A DNA stretch of 64,000 nucleotides, taken from positions 362,674 to 426,673 of the forward strand of contig MNCI01004089.1 of assembly GCA_015680685.1 (NCBI GenBank), in the 5' to 3' direction. Positions 57,638 through 64,000 of the stretch are shown piece after piece. Under the pieces are notes generated by a model. The model did no database searches. It saw nothing but the letters and a program-made list of their open reading frames with translations, and was not told the origin of the DNA. The stretch comes from Gnetum montanum (lineage: Eukaryota; Streptophyta; Gnetopsida; Gnetales; Gnetaceae). Position numbers and translations under genes: made by a program. Numbering within the stretch: position 1 is the first letter of the stretch; each line of letters starts with the position of its first letter.

Positions 57638-58417
57638 TGATGGGACACGATATCGCGTATGCGATATCGCAGTTCGCCGCAATGTCTATAAATAAGAAGC
57701 AGCTCTTCCTTGCTTCACAATTAGGAGTTAGATTGTAGCGAAACTTTGGCAGTTTGATCCCTCCAGAGATAGATTATTTTCTAGTGTCTGCCCGCAATGT
57801 GGTCAATGTAATTGTACAGCATCCTTTATTTGAGTATGACGTACTTGGACACGCACATGATCGACAATAAAGATTGAGATTACTTCATCATTATAGAATT
57901 CACTTTGTTATTTATTTATTTAATAGTTATTTACTACTTTCTTAATTAGTCTCTCACCCTTATCTCCTAGTAACGCAAAATGAGTATGACTTGATTACGA
58001 GTATTTAAGTGTGACTACTTGGTAACCCAGTGGCGTACCTAGGATCTGTGCTTGGTAATCCTAGTGGTAGTCGTGCATGAATTCCAAGATGCGTACGGAT
58101 GATCAAGGAACGGATGCTCATCGCACTTAGGCTAGATTAAGCTCTCTTACCCTTTTTCTTTCTAGATTAGTTAACTTAATATCACTTTCCATTGCCTTTA
58201 GGAGTAGCGTTAGATTAGGAACCACATCATACACCTCACTCTGGACTAAACCATACGTGACAAATATAATACTAGTCCAGGTAGGAAGACAGTGAATTGC
58301 GACCTAAGGCTAATTGTCTAGGTGCCACAACTAGTCCATCTACGGAGTTCGACTGGATCGTGCATGAAAATACTCATATTCGTATGGTTGAGTGTAGGGG
58401 TACCTCACCACTCATCA
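57638..58417 (+). mobile_element. Solo LTR (780 bp)
   Basis: TGATGGGACACG ... CCACTCATCA with perfect target duplications CAAGT (57633-57637 and 58418-58422). U3 is very short: ACACGATATCGCG and GCGATATCGCAG, then GTCTATAAATAAG (about 57685). Its GATATCG sites have kept their CG, so it may be fairly young. Confidence 0.92.
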
Positions 58418-58422
58418 CAAGT

Positions 58423-59190
58423 TAAAAAGTTTAGCTTTATTTTTACATATCTTTATTTCTTCTCAAACCAAGGTATTCATCTTGAAAGTGTAAATGGAAA
58501 ATTTCACTTTGGTTTTTCAATAGTAGTTTGAATCATTGAATCATATCACACACATGTAACAATGATGTCAAAATATTGAACCAAAAAATATCCAACCCTA
58601 AATAAACAACTCTTGGTATAGGAGGATTTCAAAACCTAAAACAATTTAAATATAGGTAAACATAAAGACATATAGTCAACATGATACAATAAAAGAATTA
58701 TACAAAAATATAATAACACCTTAAATGCTAGGGATATATGACTAAAGATTATCTTATTATGCAAGAGGTTGCTAATCGAATCATATGTGAGATATGATTA
58801 CATTCCCCTATAGTTCTTCTAATGTATCTTACTAGCTATATATCTTAGGGTGTACTTATAGTCATTTTTCAACTTCCAACACCCTCCTCACAAACCCCCA
58901 CCCTTTCACCCATGTGCATGCATGTGCAACACATAATAATACCTTAAATGTAACTTTCAATAGCAATCTCTTGCCTATAAATCCTCGTTAGATAAGGTGC
59001 TAATCACTTGATCCACCTCTTATTGATCATCATCATCATTAGCATCATCCTAGTCTTATCCCAATTACTTAAGGTTGGCTATAGGAGTTCTTTTACATCA
59101 TTTAATTATATTAAAAGCCAAATAAACATTAACACCCAAATCTTGGATGTCTTTCTTTTATGTAAAACCAAATTTCTTTTGATGTAGATA
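58423..59190. other. No recognisable gene
   Basis: AT-rich, no sustained frame or repeat structure identified. Confidence 0.5.
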
Positions 59191-59849
59191 GAATTAACAA
59201 TGAGGTGTTAACCTATCAATGAGGTATTAGCCTAGTGGTAAGGGTCCTAGCCTAGTAACCCCAAGTCACAAGTTTGATTCTATTAGGTAACACTCAAATA
59301 TACGTTTCTATAAATCTTGGGGTGTACCTATGTTTCACTTATTTTTGGTTCCAACAATGAGGTGTTAGCGTAGTGATAAGACTCTTGATTTAAAAGCTTC
59401 AAGTCATTGGTTTGATTTTGGTGGAAAATGCTAAGTTATAAAGTTCTAATTTGACTATATGTCTTAAAGGTAAATATTATTAAATATAAAAAAAATTGAG
59501 TTCCAACACCCTTCTCCCCTTCTTGATATAGGTAGAACTTTAAATTTGGTAAATAATATTTATCCCTAATATATATAGTCACAAGTTAGATTCCACTAGG
59601 TAGCACTGAGTTATAAACTTATATAAATCTTATGATGCACCTGTGTTTCAATTATTTCAAGTTCAAACATCCCTAGTCCTCCTTAAAATATGTAGTCAAG
59701 GTAACATTTTTATAACTTAGCATTGCACATATAGTCTTGGAGGTAAATATTATTAAAAAAAAAAAGTTTCAGGTTCCAACGCCCTCCTCCCATTCTTGAT
59801 ATAGTCAGAACTTGAAAATTTTTTAAAATACTATTTATCACTAATATAT
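59191..59849 (+). repeat. Cluster of SINE-like repeat units
   Basis: At least two units show CAATGAGGT(A/G)TTAG plus a tRNA-like A box (TTAGCCTAGTGGTAAGGGTC near 59232; TTAGCGTAGTGATAAGACTC near 59365). A B-box-like AGTTTGATTCTATTAGG or GGTTTGATTTTGGTGG and the tail ATTTGGTTCCAAC or TTCCAACACCC follow. Partial units lie near 59580 and 59780. The arrangement suggests tRNA-derived SINEs inserted next to or into each other. Confidence 0.5.
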
Positions 59850-59854
59850 AGAGG

Positions 59855-60662
59855 TGATGAGTGGCAAGGTACCCCTACACTCAACCATAAGAATATGAGT
59901 GTTACACACGTGATCCGGTCGAACTCCGTAGACAGACTAGTTGTGGCATCTAGACAGTTAGCCTTAGGTCGTAGTTCGCTGTCTTCCCACCTGGACTAGT
60001 ATTAGCTTTGTCATGTATGGTTTAGTCCAGAGTGAGGTGTATGATGTGTTTTCCAATCTAATGCTACTCCTGAAGGCAATGGAAAGTAATATTAACTAAG
60101 CTAGGAGAGAGAGGGTAAGAGAATCTAATCTAGCCTAAGTGCAATGAGCATCCGTTCCTTGATTATCCATACACACCTTGGACTTCGTGCATAACTACCA
60201 CTGGGATTACCAAGCACAGATCCTAGGTACGCTATTGGGTTACCAATAGTCACACTTAAATGCTCTCAATCAAGTCATACTCATTCCACGTTTTAACATG
60301 AGATAAGGATGAGAGAGATTAACTAGGAAAGTAGTAAATAAAAATTAAATAATTAAACTAAGTGAATTCTACAATGATGAAGTAATCTCGATCTTTATTG
60401 CAGGTCATGTGTGTGTCTAAGTATGTCACACTCAAATAAAGGATGTCGTATAATTACATTCACCATATTGCGAGCATACACTAGGAAATAATTCTAACTC
60501 TAAGAAGGAAAAATTGCAAGAGTTTGGCTAAGGGACTAAAAACTAAGTACGAAACAAGGGAGAGCCGCCTCTGATTTATCGAACTAACGACTACACGATA
60601 TCGTAGCTGAGCATGCAATATCGCGACCACGATATTGCGATTGCCCAAAACGTGACTCATCA
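59855..60662 (-). mobile_element. Element E 3' LTR (808 bp)
   Basis: TGATGAGTGGCAAGG at the left and CGTGACTCATCA at the right. U3 (right end) holds CGATATCG, GCAATATCGCG and CGATATTGCG near 60596-60640, with the TATA box reduced to CGATAAATC. Confidence 0.88.
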
Positions 60663-60827
60663 TACCCCCATGACTGATTGAAAACTTGTCCTCGAGTTAC
60701 AGTTATTACACAGTGGATAGGTATGGGATTATTGGATGGTGAAAATGGGACTATGCCGCAGTGTGGGAAGAAAACAAAATAAAGACACAACACAGAAAAA
60801 GTGCTACAACTACAAAAATTTTGAAAC
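60663..60827 (-). other. Element E polypurine tract and 3' leader
   Basis: ATACCCCCATGACTG (purine tract reversed) abuts the LTR. AGGTATGGGATTATTGG at 60720-60736 is the conserved 3' leader motif. Confidence 0.8.
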
Positions 60828-63600
60828 TCATGTAGTTCCTGGTGGTGGTGGCTCCTCCATTGGCGCTTTTCCTTTGTCTTGTGCTCCAGGCTTTGAGGCT
60901 TGATGGTGTTAAAGTATGGCCTGGAGCTTCTTCTCTTCGGTTTGAGGGTCTTGTGCCATCCATGCTAATGTTCCAACGTTTGATGGAGTCGGCACTTCCC
61001 ACGAATAGGGTAGTTGAGGAAACATTTGGTTGGCCTTAACATACCAAGAAGCAAACACCTATCGTTCCTCCTCATAGGCTCTAGCTTTATCCTTGTACTC
61101 CTGAAAATCTGCTAGCTGTCGAGCCAAGTGCGTTGCGACACCTTTCTGTCCTTGGTAGCTGGCTTTTACCACCTCAAGTTTAGAATTTGCAACTTCCAGG
61201 TTTTCCAACAGCATCTTACACTCTGCAAATTCTGCTTCGTATTTGATGTGGGTGGTTGCTACCTGTTGCTTGAGCTCTATCCTCAGGTGCCCTGCTGTTA
61301 ACATGGCAAGGTTGGCATACCTAAAATTTTCCAACTCCATGTATTTTGTCAAATCCTGAATTTGCGGGTCCTGGCTCTTAACTTCCGCTTGGTGGGCGAA
61401 GGCATATGTGTCCAATATGGCTCGCCAGTCAGTGTGTTAAGCACTGATAGTGTTGATCTGGGCCTTGGCCATATGGATCTCCTTCTCAAGGATTTGTTTG
61501 TACGTTCCCACCTAATCATGGAAGTGCTCCTTCAGCTTCTCATGTCGTTTAGCATCATTTTGCCACGTGCTTATCTCAATACCTAACTTTTGACGAATGG
61601 CACATACCTCCTTCATTGAGAGGATTCGATTTTCTCTGGCTAAACGGCTTACGTCTCGGTTGACCCGGATGAATTGTTCTCGTAATTGATTGAAGTGTTC
61701 CTCGAGAACATTCTTCTGCTTTTCCGCAGTGGTCAACCTAATGTTGTCTACAACCAGCTGCTTGTTTTCTTCTTGTAACGCCTTGAGTGCCTTAAGATGT
61801 GCATGAGTTTGCGCCTGTGCTGTGGAGGCATCCCAAACAACCTTCTCTTTTTCATCAGCCACCCTTTTATTCTCTGCTAGTAATTTGGTTAGCTCTACAA
61901 TTCTAAAATTATCTAGCTGGTCTACGGGAACAAATTGCAAAGGGTCCCGATGTGCTACTTGTAAGGCCACGAGCTGTTCTTGTAGTTTCTGCACTTTAGC
62001 TTCAGCATGCTCGACCCTCACTTCTGTTAAGACCAGCTTCCCCTTTGTGGAAATGAGGTCTAAAAGAATTGCTGTAATATCCTGAGGGATGTCATTACTT
62101 GCCCTTTTTGGAGCAATTTATCAAGCGCATCCTCATGTTCCACTGGAGTCATTGAGGTTTCAGCTAAAGTTTGAGCATCCCGTGCTCCTGTGAAATTTGC
62201 CAGTGGCACAACAGATACGTTGAAGGATTCTTTGATGTGGTCTACGACCACTTCTGTAGCTCATGCGACATTCTAGTGTTGCATGACCACCATAGTGGCC
62301 CCTTCACGAGTTTCTAATTGCACCTGGAAAGATGTCACGTTTCCTGATATTTTCTGTGACCATCTACTTTTCCCTCCTCCTGTGTGAATAGATACTTCCC
62401 CCCTTGTGCGATCCAACAAAACAGTAGGCTGAATGGCATCATCAATGATGCGAAAGAGGTTTGCGGCATCACGGCTTCCCCAACTGATTGTCTTAGCGAT
62501 GGCCATGAGATGGCTCATTGACGATCTGTAGTCTTACGATGGCTGTTGATCCTAGCTTGTGCTAGGCCCTACTTCCTATTGTTGGCTGGGACCCATGCTT
62601 GGAGGTTGGCTGAGTCCTGCAAGTTGAGTTGCAGTTGGTCTAGCCATCTGTTCTTCTTCTTGTTTTGGTCCTAGTTCTTCGCCAGTGCTTTTCCTTGGAG
62701 TTGGCGCCTTTAGCAATTCAGAATATGAAGTAGTTTGGGCTTTGCGGAGGACATCATTGGTGTACCCCTAAATACCAGCATGTTGGCAAAGCTTTCTGAT
62801 AAGACAAGGGAAAGGCAGCACCATTTTCCATGTCTTTCGTTCCTCGAATCGCCTCAAGATCTCTATTAAATATAGATGGGGCATGTTAGTGTTAACCTTT
62901 CCCATTAGCACTGCACATCCTCTAGCTGCATACGTTGATATTCTTTTTAGGCCCTTTGTGGGGAAGAGGTGATATGTTCCAATTTTGAAGTAAATCCTCT
63001 CTTCTGTCGTCAACTCACCAAATGTTTTATCTCTACCATAAGCCTTCTCCAATCAATCCTTTCGCACATCGGGGTCTGAATGGGTGGATAACTAAGCAAC
63101 TTTGGGCCATGTATTCAGAAGGTTTAACACCTCCAAAATGGCTTGTGTGGAGAATTCAACTGTCACACCACAAATATTGATAGTGGTGCCTTGCTTCCTA
63201 TTGTGCCAAAATTGATACATCTCTCCTAGGTACTAGGCATCGTTTTCAGAGAGGGTAGGCCATAAGGGAGAGCCTTTGAGGTGATCCCTAACAACCTTAG
63301 GAGTGAACTCTACAAATGATTCAAATTTCAATTCCATAATCACCACAACGAATGTGGACTTCTCGTGGATGGCCTGAACATAATCTTAGGGCAACGTGAG
63401 CTGTTGTCCTTGTACAGAAGCTGCAGCAGCTCCTCCTTATGCCTACCTAGACTGTACGGTAGGAGGATCTTCTTGATGAATGCTGAATAATTATTCCTCC
63501 TATTCTGCATGTTGTTTGGTAGGATCTTGTCTTCCACCTCTTTGAGGTTGTTTGCTTCCACCTTGAGAAGGACCTTCCTATTGTCATGTTTCGGGGCCAT
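60828..63600 (-). pseudogene. Element E ORF2: plant-transposon-protein-like domain plus long coiled coil (~920 codons, few stops)
   Basis: ATG at 63600, directly after acceptor GATTGCAG, preferred over the ATG six bases upstream because the AG marks the exon start. N-terminal domain: FESFVEFTPKVVRDHLKGSP, GTTINICGVTVEFSTQAILE, GELTTEERIYFKIGTYHLFP, GCAVLMGKVNTNMPHLYLIE, LPFPCLIRKLCQHAGI. The last motif and the GV.V.FS..AI pattern resemble the putative plant transposon protein family (Transposase_32). After a Gln/Pro-rich hinge, about 450 residues form a predicted coiled coil (KVQKLQEQLVALQ, ELTKLLAENKRVADEKEK). It ends in a Pro-rich tail with stop at 60828-60830. Stops include CAG-to-TAG types, plus a few frameshifts. 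Role unknown. Confidence 0.72.
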
Positions 63601-64000
63601 CTGCAATCACACGGGGCCAAGTGTTAGTAAGGTTGTTTTTAAAGTTAGGTTATACCTTACTACTTATCTTAATTAATGATCTTATGTTATCATGTGTGAT
63701 ATTGCCTGAAAATTGTAATAATGAGTCCTGTGACTTAGGTGGTTTCCCATTTTAGTTTCCTGGTATACCTAGAGATTAAATGATTTTGAGGCACAATTAT
63801 TCTAAGTGTTATAGTTAATTACCCTGAATGATGTCCTTTGGGCGATGATAAATTCCAAAAAAGTTAGGTGCTTTTTGGCAGATGTCCCTCCCCCACGACT
63901 AAGTTGAACACTCTGGGTTCAAGCAGGTTTAGATGGAATTAAAATTGGAGTACCAGTGAGCGAGATATAGTTAGAAAATCAAGGGTCTCTCAATCGCAAG
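63601..64000 (-). promoter_or_regulatory. Element E ORF2 leader: intron candidate and internal purine tract
   Basis: On the - strand ATTCAGG|GTAATT (donor at about 63822) and GATTGCAG (acceptor at 63601) bound a ~220-nt leader intron. Upstream lies TTAGTCGTGGGGGAGGGA (about 63885-63903). The TATA part lies beyond the window edge. Confidence 0.55.

Larger units (their letters stand above)
59855..64000 (-). mobile_element. Element E: - strand relative of B1/C, 3' half only in window
   Basis: The 3' LTR is at the left edge, followed rightward by the reversed purine tract, 3' leader, ORF2, leader intron and internal purine tract; it runs off the window. The sequence AGAGG at 59850-59854 is the left target-site candidate. 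ORF2 has fewer stops than in B1 or C, so E looks younger. Confidence 0.87.

Noticed and set aside
61822-62085. + strand Ser/Thr-rich ORF inside element E
   Set aside because: Shadow of the - strand coiled-coil ORF2.

Overview
The window looks like intergenic DNA from a large, repeat-swollen plant nuclear genome. It is AT-rich and gene-poor, is filled with nested LTR retrotransposons, uses a plant-type Asp-tRNA primer site, and carries only two gene-derived segments. A gymnosperm would fit, but that is inference and no species can be named from the sequence.

Backbone: a 9-kb segment occurs twice in direct orientation. Copy A is 646-9712. Copy B is 38683-57605 and is split by two later insertions. 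Each copy has a degraded LTR-like stretch, an MCM10-like zinc-finger fragment on the + strand and, convergent to it, a two-exon RING-finger gene on the - strand. Copy B's RING gene reads open over 304 codons once a 212-nt intron is removed. Copy A's has a CGA-to-TGA stop, and its first exon is scrambled by scaffolding errors at three single-N junctions.

Insertions: most belong to one Ty3/gypsy superfamily (Athila-like). Its LTRs begin TGATGA and end CTCATCA, it makes 5-bp target-site duplications, and its primer site derives from TGGCGCCGTTGCCGGGGA. Element A (9713-about 17900) has decayed gag-pol. Elements C (26019-35182), B1 (44883-53705) and E (59855 to beyond 64000, - strand, partly in the window) have no pol. 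C and B1 carry a gag-like ORF1 and a second ORF of about 910-940 codons (ORF2); only the ORF2 half of E is visible. ORF2 resembles the 'putative plant transposon protein' family followed by a long coiled coil. Solo LTRs lie at 19389-20243, 41864-42622 and 57638-58417.

Other debris: a LINE zinc-knuckle fragment (18.4 kb), Ty1/copia RT and RNase H fragments (21.3 and 25.8 kb), a PIF1-like helicase pseudogene (37.8-38.6 kb) and tRNA-derived SINE-like units (about 59.2-59.8 kb).

Most interesting: (1) in C and B1, and partly in E, ORF2 is preceded by its own promoter-like block (GATATCG motifs, TATA box), a polypurine tract, and a plausible leader intron ending at the ORF2 ATG; (2) the LTR upstream regions use two different modules, a 36-bp repeat or an array of GATATCG palindromes, and element A has one in its 5' LTR and both in its 3' LTR; (3) the duplicated host segment gives empty sites that define two insertions exactly.
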